From an uncultured delta proteobacterium (GTDB lineage Bacteria > RBG-13-61-14 > DRUE01), in NCBI GenBank assembly GCA_903930515.1, contig CAIYYW010000085.1:1-13440 (forward strand): a stretch of DNA of 13,440 nt, written 5' to 3'. Of the stretch, positions 1 to 7,559 are shown piece by piece; the stretch's first letter is position 1; each line of letters opens with the position of its first letter. The notes under the pieces are model-generated. The model made no database searches. It worked only from the letters and a program-made list of their open reading frames with translations, and was not told the DNA's origin. Both the position numbers and the translations under genes were made by a program.

Positions 1-818
1 GGCTTGAGGTCGCGGTGGATCACCTTTTTGGAATGCGCATAAGCAACCGCCTGGCAGAGGGAGAGAAAATTGGAAAGCAACCGAAGTCGTTCCTGCAAGT
101 TTTTGCATTCTTTCAGTTTTGCGGAAAAATTATTGCCGCGCACGAATTTCATAGTGTAATAAAGCGAGCCGTCAGCCCGTTTGCCGATCTCATAAATCGG
201 GACAATGCCCGGATGCTCAAGCTGGCCCGTGATCCGGGCCTCCCGCAAGAAGCGAGCGATGGCCGCCGCGGTCTTGGAAAGCGGGGTCGCTGAAACCGGC
301 GAGCCGTCCGGGGTTTGATCCGGCAACAACTCTTTTATGGCAATTTGTCTGCCGATGAACTCATCAACACCGAGCATAATCCGGCCGATCCCGCCCCGGT
401 CGTGCTCGCCCTTGATGGAATACCTGCCCGGCTGCTCAATGGAAAGACGGGTGTCATCATCCAGTTTTTCCGTAACCGGTTTCTGTCCCAGATCCGGAGT
501 GCCTTGGTATGACAATTTTATCTGATCCTTTTCCACCAGGATGGACCCGGCAAAGCTCTCATAAACCGCGCGGTCTCCGCCAAAGGCTTGGAGGGTGGAT
601 TGGATATTACCCGCGTGCTCTTTTACCTGCATTTCCAGCAGTTCTTCAATCAGATTTTTCTTTTCCAGGCTTAAATACCCCTGCTCAACCAGAATTTCGC
701 TCAAAGGCTTTTGCTGGCTGGTCGCCCAGATGGCCGCGGTTTCCATCAGCTTCTGCGAACTGATTAGCTTCAACTGAACCGCCAGAACCCCGAATAGTAA
801 TTCCCGATCTTTGGACAT
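1..818 (-). CDS. Hanks-type serine/threonine protein kinase, C-terminal part beyond window
   Basis: I translated the minus strand from the ATG at 818-816; 272 residues are visible before the left edge. Residues 1-80 form a helical region starting MSKDRELLFGVLAVQ, which resembles the N-terminal module of planctomycete-type kinases (from memory). The kinase domain starts near residue 131: a glycine-rich loop variant GGIGRIML (142-149), the ATP-anchoring lysine in AIK (K162), a likely alpha-C glutamate in FLREAR (E193) and the catalytic-loop start HRDLK (268-272), which is the last thing visible. The activation loop and any sensor domain lie outside. It should phosphorylate proteins on Ser/Thr in the cytoplasm. 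An AAGGGGG ribosome site at 823-829 sits 4 bases before the ATG, and the cyclase gene stops 16 bases upstream, so the two are probably cotranscribed. The kinase identity is secure; the substrate is unknown. Confidence 0.93.
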   Translation of the reverse strand, partial: MSKDRELLFGVLAVQLKLISSQKLMETAAIWATSQQKPLSEILVEQGYLSLEKKNLIEELLEMQVKEHAGNIQSTLQAFGGDRAVYESFAGSILVEKDQIKLSYQGTPDLGQKPVTEKLDDDTRLSIEQPGRYSIKGEHDRGGIGRIMLGVDEFIGRQIAIKELLPDQTPDGSPVSATPLSKTAAAIARFLREARITGQLEHPGIVPIYEIGKRADGSLYYTMKFVRGNNFSAKLKECKNLQERLRLLSNFLSLCQAVAYAHSKKVIHRDLK

Positions 819-834
819 TTAGCCCCCTTGATTA

Positions 835-2007
835 TCAGCCGGAAATTTTCACTGTAACCTTGAGCACCTCCACCGGCGCCTTGACATTTTTAAGCTCAAG
901 CTTTCCTTTCGGCTCAAATTTGAGATGCGGCATATTTTTAAAATCAACCCCTTGTTTTAAAGCTTTCTGGGCGGATTTGTGGGTTTCCGCCACGGTAAGA
1001 ATCTCCAATCCCTCCGCGGCTCCGCATAGACGAGCGGCCAGATTAACCGGATGACCCAAAACCGTGTAATCCATCTGTTTCTCGGTCCCGATGTTTCCAA
1101 CAATGACCTCGCCGGTGACAATGCCGATCCCAACCGCAGGCGCTTTTAATCCCACATTCTCCCTCTCCCTTTGCCAGGCTTGATGAGATTCTATCATTGC
1201 CACTGCGCAAAGAAGCGCCCGGAGCGCGTGGTCTTCCTGATGAAGCGGCGCTCCAAATACCGCCATAATTTCATCTCCGATGAATTTATCCACCGTGCCG
1301 TCATATTTTTCCACGCATTGCACCATTCGGGAAAGATAGGTGTTCAACATCTCGCAAACCGCTTCCGGCTCTATCTCTTGAGTGACCCTGGTAAAACCGC
1401 GCAAGTCCGCAAAAAGGATGGTCAATTCCCGGCGCTCTACTTTCATCAGTTCCTGGACCGGAATATTGCGGAGCAGGTCTATAACTTTAGGCGAGACATA
1501 CCGGGAGAAAGTGTTTTCCAGCCACCGGTTTTGGGTTACATCCTGAGCGATAATCTGGACCTGATCTTTTATGGGAGTGCCGATAAACCTTAAAATGATC
1601 GGAGATCCCAGCTTATGCCGGATCGGCAGAAGCCCTTGAGGCAAATCGGGAAATGCTTGTTCCAGGACGCAGACCTGGTCCGTGCTTTTAACCGATTCGA
1701 TCAACGCAATGATAAAGCCCTCTCCCAAGATGCCTCTGTGCCAATTTTTGATCGGGGTATGGAGCAGTTCTTTTTTGTCTTGAGCGCCAATCAGCTTTGC
1801 CATGGAATTGTTTGCATATTTTACCAGGCCGTTTGCATCAACCAAAAGCACCATTTCTTCCAATCCCGCGATGCTGAAACTTGATCCCGCGACCGACAGG
1901 CTGAAGGTTTTTGAGAGATTAAGCTGAATTCGCTTCTTTGCCTTTTCCAGCTCTTGCTTTAATTCCGCAATCTCCTTTTCATAATCTTTGTCGCTTTTTC
2001 CCGGCAT
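835..2007 (-). CDS. PAS-domain class III adenylate/guanylate cyclase
   Basis: A 390-residue protein predicted to make cAMP from ATP. Residues 5-30 look like a short charged coiled coil. Residues 45-160 are PAS-like (EMVLLVDANGLVKYANNSMA, then a segment ending IIAQDVTQNR). A linker starting NTFSRYVSPKVIDLL, typical of these cyclases, leads into the catalytic domain from about residue 193. Catalytic residues are all present: metal-binding D201 in LFADLRGFT and D245 in KFIGDEIMAVFG, adenine-selecting K241 and D313 (QMDYTVLGHPVNLAARL), and transition-state N322 and R326. The lysine/aspartate pair favours ATP over GTP. No membrane segment or signal peptide is seen, so it is probably cytosolic, with the PAS domain as sensor or dimerisation module. 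It is the first gene of a pair with the downstream kinase. Its ribosome site is weak: only a distant GGAAACGA-like stretch is seen. Confidence 0.93.
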   Translation of the reverse strand: MPGKSDKDYEKEIAELKQELEKAKKRIQLNLSKTFSLSVAGSSFSIAGLEEMVLLVDANGLVKYANNSMAKLIGAQDKKELLHTPIKNWHRGILGEGFIIALIESVKSTDQVCVLEQAFPDLPQGLLPIRHKLGSPIILRFIGTPIKDQVQIIAQDVTQNRWLENTFSRYVSPKVIDLLRNIPVQELMKVERRELTILFADLRGFTRVTQEIEPEAVCEMLNTYLSRMVQCVEKYDGTVDKFIGDEIMAVFGAPLHQEDHALRALLCAVAMIESHQAWQRERENVGLKAPAVGIGIVTGEVIVGNIGTEKQMDYTVLGHPVNLAARLCGAAEGLEILTVAETHKSAQKALKQGVDFKNMPHLKFEPKGKLELKNVKAPVEVLKVTVKISG

Positions 2008-2062
2008 TTGAATAACTCGGAATCGTTTCCAACCCGAAAACCAAATAGTCTTTTGAGAATCA

Positions 2063-2091
2063 AATTTAAAACAGTATCTTTATAAAGTCAA
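2063..2091 (-). promoter_or_regulatory. Sigma-70-type promoter for the cyclase-kinase pair
   Basis: On the minus strand a -35 box TTGACT (2091-2086, 5 of 6 matches) is followed by an exact 17-base spacer and a -10 box TAAATT (2068-2063, 4 of 6). Transcription would start near 2056, giving a leader of about 50 bases before the cyclase ATG. This is the best promoter match in the 156-base divergent region shared with thiC. It is seen in the sequence only and not tested. Confidence 0.6.
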
Positions 2092-2155
2092 ACCTCCAAA
2101 CCAGTTGAAGCAACCGAACCCCAAGACTTTTTTTAGAACAAATCTGTGGTAAATT

Positions 2156-2162
2156 AAAGGGG
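2156..2162 (+). promoter_or_regulatory. Unusually close ribosome binding site of thiC
   Basis: AAAGGGG lies only one base before the ATG at 2164, closer than the usual 5-9 bases. No later in-frame ATG or GTG fits the conserved ThiC N-terminus, so the start is kept. Initiation may be weak, or this purine run may be coincidental. Confidence 0.4.
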
Positions 2163-2163
2163 A

Positions 2164-3450
2164 ATGAAAAAAGAAAAAAGCTTACTGGAGAGAGCGCGCT
2201 CGGGCAGGATCACCAAAGAGATGATCGCGGTGGCGCGGAAAGAGGGCAGGGAGCCGGAGGAGATTTGCGGGCTGGTGGGCAAAGGCCGGGTGGTGATCGC
2301 GAAAAACCGGGTGCGCAAGAATGTTCTTCCGATCGGGATCGGTGAAGGCCTCTCGGTCAAGGTCAACGCCAACATCGGCACCAGCGAGGATTTGTGCAAT
2401 CTGAAAACGGAGCTGAAAAAGCTCAAAGCCGCTGAGGATGCCGGAGCCGACACCATTATGGATTTATCCACCGGCGGAAATTTGGACCTGATCCGGCGCA
2501 AGATTCTCCGGGCGACCCGGCTCCCGGTCGGGACTGTGCCGATCTATCAGGCCGCAATCGCATCCAAGCGCAAGGGACAGCCGATGGTCCGGATGAGCGC
2601 GGAGGATTTGTTCGGCGCGATCCGGAAGCACGCGCAGGACGGGATTGATTTTGTCACGGTGCATTGCGGGGTGACCCGGGAATCGGTGTCGCGTCTGAAA
2701 AAACAGGGCCGGATCCTGGATGTGGTGAGCCGGGGCGGGGCATTGCTGGTTGCCTGGATGGATTTCAATGAAGCGGAAAATCCGCTTTATAAGGATTTTG
2801 ACCGGCTTTTGGAAATCGCCCGCGAGTTTGAAATGGTCCTGAGCCTGGGAGACGGGCTTAGGCCCGGGTCCATCGCAGACGCCACGGACCGGGGCCAGAT
2901 CCAGGAATTGATCATCCTCGGCGAACTTACCAAACGCGCCTGGTCAAAAGGCGTGCAGGTGATGATTGAAGGGCCCGGCCATATCCCGCTCAACGAGATT
3001 GAAGCGAACATCCTGCTCCAGAAAAAGATCTGCCAGGGCGCGCCCTTTTATGTGCTGGGACCGCTGGTGACCGACCTCGCTCCCGGATACGACCACATTG
3101 TCTCCGCAATCGGAGGCGCGATCGCGGCCAAGGCCGGCGCGGATTTCCTCTGCTATGTCACCTCCAGCGAGCACCTGGGATTGCCGGACGCGGAAGAAGT
3201 GCGGGAGGGGGTGGTCGCGTCCAGGATCGCGGCGCACGCCGCGGATTTGGCCAGGGGCAATCCGCTCGCGTTCAAGAAAGATTTGGAAATGAGCAAGGCG
3301 CGGAAAGCCTTGGACTGGGAAAAACAGTTCCGGCTCGCGATTGATCCCAAACGCGCCCGGGAGATCCGCAAGAGCCGTCCTCCCAGGAACCAGGAGGTCT
3401 GCACGATGTGCGGGGAATTTTGCGCGATCAAAATCAGCAAGAAGACCTGA
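2164..3450 (+). CDS. thiC: Phosphomethylpyrimidine synthase ThiC, short form
   Basis: A 428-residue radical-SAM enzyme that rearranges aminoimidazole ribotide into HMP-phosphate, the pyrimidine half of thiamine. The family core is continuous: VNANIGTS (67-74), DLSTGGNLDLIRRKIL (100-115), VTVHCGV (164-170), LSLGDGLRPG (226-235), MIEGPGHIPLNEI (267-279), GPLVTDLAPGYDHI (299-312) and EHLGLP (336-341). The C-terminal cluster motif is CTMCGEFC (C413, C416, C420), a CX2CX3C spacing, one residue tighter than the CX2CX4C of the E. coli enzyme. The length matches the short ThiC lacking the extra N-terminal domain of the roughly 630-residue proteobacterial form. The paralogue that makes 5-hydroxybenzimidazole (BzaF type) is close in sequence and cannot be fully excluded. 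It heads a four-gene operon; its TGA shares one base with the next ATG. Confidence 0.94.
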   Translation: MKKEKSLLERARSGRITKEMIAVARKEGREPEEICGLVGKGRVVIAKNRVRKNVLPIGIGEGLSVKVNANIGTSEDLCNLKTELKKLKAAEDAGADTIMDLSTGGNLDLIRRKILRATRLPVGTVPIYQAAIASKRKGQPMVRMSAEDLFGAIRKHAQDGIDFVTVHCGVTRESVSRLKKQGRILDVVSRGGALLVAWMDFNEAENPLYKDFDRLLEIAREFEMVLSLGDGLRPGSIADATDRGQIQELIILGELTKRAWSKGVQVMIEGPGHIPLNEIEANILLQKKICQGAPFYVLGPLVTDLAPGYDHIVSAIGGAIAAKAGADFLCYVTSSEHLGLPDAEEVREGVVASRIAAHAADLARGNPLAFKKDLEMSKARKALDWEKQFRLAIDPKRAREIRKSRPPRNQEVCTMCGEFCAIKISKKT

Positions 3451-5027
3451 TGCCCAGTTTGGTTTTTAAAAACGCCCTGATGGTTGACGGCTCCGGCCAA
3501 GAGCCGTATCCCGGCGATCTGAAAGTGAGCGGCGACCGGATCCAGGGAATCGGCAGGATCAAACCCGTCCCGAAAGATCAAGTGATTGACGCGCATGGCC
3601 TCGCGCTCTGCCCGGGGTTCGTGGACGCGCACGGCCATTCCGACTATCACCTGCTCGCGCTACCCAGCGCGAAAAGCAAAATCCTCCAGGGAATGACCAC
3701 TGAGATCGGGGGCAACTGCGGGTATAGCGCGGCCCCGATTTTCCAAGAGATAAAAAAGGAGCGCGAAAAATCCCTGGCCCGGGACCTGGAGCTGAAAATC
3801 AATTTCCAGGAAGTGTCTGAATATTTTGAAGAGCTTAGGCGTCTAAAGATCGGGGTGAATTTCGCCCTCCTGGCCGGATACAACACGGTGCGGGGAAATC
3901 TGCTCGGATACCGCCGGAACCCGCCTGACGCCAAGGAGATGAAGCAGATCCAGGCGCAAATTGAAAAGGCCTTGGCGCAGGGATGCATCGGAATGAGCGC
4001 GGGCCTGATCTACGCGCCCGGTACTTTCACTACTGCGGACGAATTGGCCGAAGCGCTCGCGCCGGTTCGGGAAGCCGGCGGGATTTTTTCCTGCCATATC
4101 CGGAGCGAGGGGGATATGCTGCTGGAGGCGATTGAGGAATTTATTTCCGTGGGCAAGAAAGCCGGGGTCCGGCTGGAACTGTCTCATTTAAAAACCGGGG
4201 GCCCGAAAAACTGGGGCAAGCTGGACCGCGCGTTTGAGCTGATTGAGAACGCGCAAAAGGACGGGGTCCGGATCAAGGCCGACCGCTATCCTTACCTTGC
4301 CAGCTTCACCAGCCTTTCCGCGGTGCTCCCGGATTGGGTGTTTGAGGGAGGCGAGGATGAATACCGGCGGAAGCTGAAGGAGGATCGGGAAAGGATCAAA
4401 ACCGAGATGGAGCGGCAATACCAGGCGGACTACTGGACCCGGATCGCCATCAGCCAGGTGTTCAGCGAGCGGGCCGCGGGGCTGGAAGGAAAGACGGTCG
4501 CGGACTTGGCGATTAAGGAAAAGGTTCAGCCGGCGGAGTTGGTGGTGGATTTATTGAGCAAAGAATCCTCCAGCCCCAACGCGATTTTTTATTCCATGAG
4601 CGAAGCGAACCTGGACCGGATTTATCAGAAGGACTGGGTGATGCTCGGGTCGGATTCCGGCGCGCGCGGATTCACCGGGGTCCTGGCCAAGGGCAAGCCG
4701 CATCCGCGGGTGTTCGGCTCGTTCCCGCGCTTTTTCGCTGAATTCGTTCGGGGCAAAAAAATATTCAGCCTGGCCGAGGCGGTCCGGAAATGCAGTTGGA
4801 TGGCCTGCGAGCATTTCGGGATCAGGGATCGCGGCAAGCTGGAAAAGGGTTTTTACGCCGACCTGGTCCTGTTTGATCCCGATAAAATTACCGACCGATC
4901 CACTTTTGAAAACCCCTTCCAGGCCCCGGCGGGAATTGAGATGGTCTTGGTCAACGGCGAGATTGCGGTCAAGCGCGGCAAGTTGACGGGGAAAATGGCC
5001 GGGAAGATAATCGGGGGCAACCAATGA
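3450..5027 (+). CDS. N-acyl-D-amino-acid deacylase (amidohydrolase superfamily)
   Basis: A 525-residue enzyme of the D-aminoacylase family, predicted to hydrolyse N-acyl-D-amino acids to the D-amino acid and a carboxylate. Expected metal and catalytic residues are visible: HxH in DAHGHSD (H61, H63), the family cysteine in GGNCGYSAAP (C90), H216 in FSCHIRSEGD, H246 in LELSHLK and the catalytic aspartate in GSDSGARG (D402). GMSAGLIYAPG (181-191) and KPHPRVFGSFPRFF (416-429) are further family hallmarks. The end, with ADLVLFDP and a VNGE turn, closes the small beta domain of the fold. I chose the ATG at 3450 because it gives the usual N-terminus and overlaps the thiC stop as TGATG, implying coupled translation; an ATG at 3408 would add 14 residues buried in thiC. 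Length fits the family. No signal peptide, so cytoplasmic. The exact acyl group and amino acid are unknown. Confidence 0.9.
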   Translation: MPSLVFKNALMVDGSGQEPYPGDLKVSGDRIQGIGRIKPVPKDQVIDAHGLALCPGFVDAHGHSDYHLLALPSAKSKILQGMTTEIGGNCGYSAAPIFQEIKKEREKSLARDLELKINFQEVSEYFEELRRLKIGVNFALLAGYNTVRGNLLGYRRNPPDAKEMKQIQAQIEKALAQGCIGMSAGLIYAPGTFTTADELAEALAPVREAGGIFSCHIRSEGDMLLEAIEEFISVGKKAGVRLELSHLKTGGPKNWGKLDRAFELIENAQKDGVRIKADRYPYLASFTSLSAVLPDWVFEGGEDEYRRKLKEDRERIKTEMERQYQADYWTRIAISQVFSERAAGLEGKTVADLAIKEKVQPAELVVDLLSKESSSPNAIFYSMSEANLDRIYQKDWVMLGSDSGARGFTGVLAKGKPHPRVFGSFPRFFAEFVRGKKIFSLAEAVRKCSWMACEHFGIRDRGKLEKGFYADLVLFDPDKITDRSTFENPFQAPAGIEMVLVNGEIAVKRGKLTGKMAGKIIGGNQ

Positions 5028-5797
5028 AACCTTTGATCGGAGTCACCGCGGACATTGACGACGGGAGCAGGTTCAAAAAGCGGCTCAAGGGCAAGCGGAT
5101 CGTGCACCTGTGGGAGAGGTATTTGATCGCGGTGAGCGACGCGGGCGGAACCCCGGTCCTGCTTCCGGTCGGACGGGATCGGGAGGACCTCCGGGTGCTG
5201 CTCTCCCGGCTGGACGGGATTTTAATTTCCGGAGGGGCCTTTGATGTTCCGCCTGATTTTTATGGAGAGCGTCTGCTCAGGGAGGCGGGGGTCAAGCCCA
5301 AGCAGGAGCGGAGCCGGTTTGAGCGGGAGTTGGTTTTGGCTGCGGGCAAAAGAGGGCTTCCGATTTTGGGCATTTGCGGCGGGGAGCAGATCATCAATGT
5401 GGCTTTTGGGGGAAGCCTGTTCCAGGACATCGGTCAGCAATATCCGTCCGGCCTGGAGCACGAGCAAAAAATTCCTCCGATCCAGGTCTCGCATTCGGTG
5501 GTGGTCCTGCCCGGAACCCTGCTCAGCCGGAGTTTGTTCTTGAAACCGATCGCAACCGCCAAAACCATCCGGGTCAACAGCACCCATCACCAGGCCGTGA
5601 AAAAACTCGGGGCCGGCCTGAGGGTGGCGGCGCGCGCCCCGGACGGCTTGATAGAAGCGGTGGAATCGAAACGGGGATTCATCCTGGGCGTGCAATGGCA
5701 TCCGGAACTGCTATATCCCAAACATCCGGAACATGCCCGGTTATGGAAGGAATTCATCAAAGCGGCGATCAGGTCTTCCTGCGAAGCCGGCCGCTGA
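5024..5797 (+). CDS. Class I glutamine amidotransferase-like hydrolase (peptidase C26, PuuD-like)
   Basis: A 257-residue member of the gamma-glutamyl hydrolase group; relatives cleave gamma-glutamyl-GABA or similar gamma-glutamyl amides. The N-terminus MKPLIGVTAD, the segment AGGTPVLLPVG (40-50) and LDGILISGG (63-71) are typical of the family. The catalytic triad is complete: nucleophile C118 in LGICGGEQIINVAFGG, and H226 with E228 in GVQWHPE. VNSTHHQAVKKLG (184-196) is another family mark. It starts four bases inside the deacylase gene (ATGA overlap), with GGGGG at 5013-5017 as a ribosome site six bases upstream. Pairing with a D-aminoacylase suggests breakdown of gamma-linked or D-configured amino acid amides, for example from peptidoglycan or polyamine routes; this is inference. 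No partner synthetase domain is fused, so it is a stand-alone hydrolase. Confidence 0.9.
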   Translation: MKPLIGVTADIDDGSRFKKRLKGKRIVHLWERYLIAVSDAGGTPVLLPVGRDREDLRVLLSRLDGILISGGAFDVPPDFYGERLLREAGVKPKQERSRFERELVLAAGKRGLPILGICGGEQIINVAFGGSLFQDIGQQYPSGLEHEQKIPPIQVSHSVVVLPGTLLSRSLFLKPIATAKTIRVNSTHHQAVKKLGAGLRVAARAPDGLIEAVESKRGFILGVQWHPELLYPKHPEHARLWKEFIKAAIRSSCEAGR

Positions 5798-5813
5798 AAA
5801 AGGAGGGTGACTG

Positions 5814-6404
5814 ATGGGCGAAATCGGAAATTTCCTGGTCTCCATCGCGATTTTCGCCGGGTTCCTGCTCATCTTTATCTTTGCGATTAAAGGCGCCCGG
5901 AAAAAATTACGCTCTCAACTGGAGCCGATCGCGAACGCCCTGGGCGGGGAGCTGGTCAGTGGATGGCTGGTCAATAACTATGTCCGGATTCCAGGATACG
6001 ATTACGAGGCCCAGGTTGTGATTACGCCCCGGGGAAAAAACACTCCGCCCAAGCTGACCATCCGGTTTCTGGATCAGTTGGATTTCCAAATCACGATTAC
6101 CGCGGAAAATGTCCTGACCGGTGTCTTGAAAAAAATTCATCTCGCCCGCGAAGTGGAAATCGGCGACCCGATCTTTGACCAGAAATACCTGATCTCAACC
6201 CGCGACCGCGACAAAGTCCAAGCCTTCCTCCTCTCCGGATCAAGGCGCGAGGCCGTGGATTTTTTCTTCAGCAATGGATTCTCCCGGATGGGAACCTTCC
6301 AGAACTCGGTCGGGGCGGAAAAAAATAATTACCAGAACCAGGACCTGGATCCCGGCAGGATCCGCGAAGACCTGGACCGATTGAGGAAATTTATTTCCGG
6401 ATAG
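5814..6404 (+). CDS. Membrane-anchored protein of unknown function
   Basis: A 196-residue protein I do not recognise. Residues 6-26 are a single hydrophobic helix followed by a basic cluster (KGARKKLRS), so the bulk probably faces the cytoplasm. The rest is mixed alpha/beta without cysteines; segments such as EIGDPIFDQKYLISTRDRDKV (115-135) recall uncharacterised single-pass proteins in which an antiparallel sheet carries a conserved GDPxFD turn, but I cannot name the family. The C-terminus is polar and rich in Asn, Gln and Asp. A strong ribosome site GGAGGGTGA (5802-5810) precedes the ATG by three bases. It lies 16 bases after the C26 hydrolase gene and just before the operon terminator, so it is probably the fourth gene of the thiC operon. 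Its role there is unknown. Confidence 0.8.
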   Translation: MGEIGNFLVSIAIFAGFLLIFIFAIKGARKKLRSQLEPIANALGGELVSGWLVNNYVRIPGYDYEAQVVITPRGKNTPPKLTIRFLDQLDFQITITAENVLTGVLKKIHLAREVEIGDPIFDQKYLISTRDRDKVQAFLLSGSRREAVDFFFSNGFSRMGTFQNSVGAEKNNYQNQDLDPGRIREDLDRLRKFISG

Positions 6405-6422
6405 ATTATTGAGGAACCGCGG

Positions 6423-6474
6423 CTGAATTCGCCCGCGCAATAACATAATAATTCTTTGCGCGATTCAGGTTTTT
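6423..6474 (+). terminator. Bulged hairpin terminator of the thiC operon
   Basis: CTGAAT (6423-6428) pairs with ATTCAG (6463-6468), and CGCGCAA (6434-6440) pairs with TTGCGCG (6456-6462). This gives a 13-bp stem with a 5-base one-sided bulge (6429-6433) and a 15-base A/T-rich loop. Five T residues follow at 6470-6474. It sits 19 bases after the stop of the 196-residue gene, between convergent genes. No T-tract is seen on the minus side, so it serves the plus strand only. Confidence 0.6.
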
Positions 6475-6484
6475 GGGGAAAAAT

Positions 6485-7486
6485 TTATTTGAGCTTATCT
6501 TCCAGCTTCCTCACTCTCCGGAACAACTCGGGCAAATTCTTGAGCCTTAAAAAAACCCGCTTGGCCTGCGAGAAGGGCATAGAGGGATATCCCATCACCA
6601 CCGATCCCGGCGGGAGGTCGTCCAGAACCCCGCTCCCTCCCACCACCTGGCTCCCGGCCCCGATCTTGGTGTGATCCTTGATCGCCACCTGGCCGGAAAT
6701 CATACAGCCGTCCCCGATCTCGGCCGATCCTCCAACCACCGCCCCGGCCAGGATCACGCAATTCTTTCCGACCTTGACTGAATGGGCGATATGCACCAGA
6801 TTATCAAACTTGGTTCCGGATCCGATCATGGTCGCGTCCAGGCTGGCCCGGTCTATCGCGCAGTTCGCCCCAAGTTCCACATCGTCCCCGATCTCCACCG
6901 TTCCGATCTGGGGAATTTTTTCCAGACCCTTCTCCCCGGGCAAAAATCCGAACCCGTCCGAGCCGATCACGGTCCCGGAATGAATAATGCACCGCTCCCC
7001 GATCCGGCAGTTGTCCAAAACCTTGACCCCGGGAAAAAGTTTGGTCCCCGCTCCGATCCGGACATTCCTTCCGAGATAACAATGCGCCTCAATCTTGGCC
7101 TTGGCCCCTAGTTCCGCTCCGGCCTCAATCACAACATACGGCCCGATCCAGACCGGCTCCCCGATCCTGACCGGCTCCCCGATCATCGCCGAGCCGTGAA
7201 TCCCCCAAAACTCCCGCTCCGGCCCGATCAATAATTTCTCCACGGCCACAAAAGCCCGATCCGCGTCCTTCGCGACCAGCCCGGGTTTGCCCGCCGCCCA
7301 CTTCTCATCCTCAACGATCAGCGCGCCGGCCCGGCTCTTCTTCGCAGACTCCAGATGCTGCTTGCCGTTCACAAACGAAACCTGGTCCGGCTGCGCGTTC
7401 GAAAGCGAGCCCACTCCCCTGATCTCAACCTCGCCGTCTCCAACAATTTTCGCGCCGATCTTTTCAGCCAGTTCTTTCAGCTTCAT
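6485..7486 (-). CDS. lpxD: UDP-3-O-acylglucosamine N-acyltransferase LpxD
   Basis: A 333-residue enzyme for the third step of lipid A synthesis: transfer of a 3-hydroxyacyl chain from acyl carrier protein to the 2-amino group of UDP-3-O-acylglucosamine. Residues 1-95 form the uridine-binding N-terminal domain (MKLKELAEKIGAKIVGDG; VSFVNGKQHL at 36-45). Residues 100-290 are a left-handed beta helix of hexapeptide repeats (IGEPVRIGEPVWIGPYVVIE and onward). The catalytic histidine is H235 in NLVHIAHSVKVG, aligning with H239 of the E. coli enzyme. GSDGFGF (175-181) is the acyl-binding loop. A C-terminal helix (305-333) completes the fold. An AGGAGA ribosome site (7498-7493) lies six bases before the ATG. 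No other lipid A gene is adjacent, although lpxD often clusters with fabZ and lpxA. It implies an LPS-bearing outer membrane. Confidence 0.96.
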   Translation of the reverse strand: MKLKELAEKIGAKIVGDGEVEIRGVGSLSNAQPDQVSFVNGKQHLESAKKSRAGALIVEDEKWAAGKPGLVAKDADRAFVAVEKLLIGPEREFWGIHGSAMIGEPVRIGEPVWIGPYVVIEAGAELGAKAKIEAHCYLGRNVRIGAGTKLFPGVKVLDNCRIGERCIIHSGTVIGSDGFGFLPGEKGLEKIPQIGTVEIGDDVELGANCAIDRASLDATMIGSGTKFDNLVHIAHSVKVGKNCVILAGAVVGGSAEIGDGCMISGQVAIKDHTKIGAGSQVVGGSGVLDDLPPGSVVMGYPSMPFSQAKRVFLRLKNLPELFRRVRKLEDKLK

Positions 7487-7516
7487 TTCGCTTCTCCTAA
7501 TCTGCGAGCGGCTTCC

Positions 7517-7539
7517 TCCTCCGCTAAAGCTACGAAGGA
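7517..7539. repeat. REP-like imperfect palindrome
   Basis: TCCTCCG (7517-7523) faces CGAAGGA (7533-7539) across the nine-base loop CTAAAGCTA, with one C/A mismatch in a 7-bp stem. It lies just upstream of lpxD, outside any gene. The look is that of dispersed intergenic palindromes, but only one copy is in the window, so dispersal is inferred. Confidence 0.45.
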
Positions 7540-7559
7540 CAAGTTAGTCGCGGTCTTGC

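Noticed and set aside
2105-2155. Plus-strand promoter for thiC (TTGAAG at 2105-2110; TTTAGA or TAAATT downstream)
   Set aside because: Spacings are wrong (21 bases, or a -10 box almost touching the ATG with no -35), so no convincing pair was found.
3408-3449. Upstream ATG of the D-aminoacylase frame inside thiC
   Set aside because: It adds 14 residues unlike the family N-terminus; the overlapping TGATG at 3448-3452 gives the expected start.
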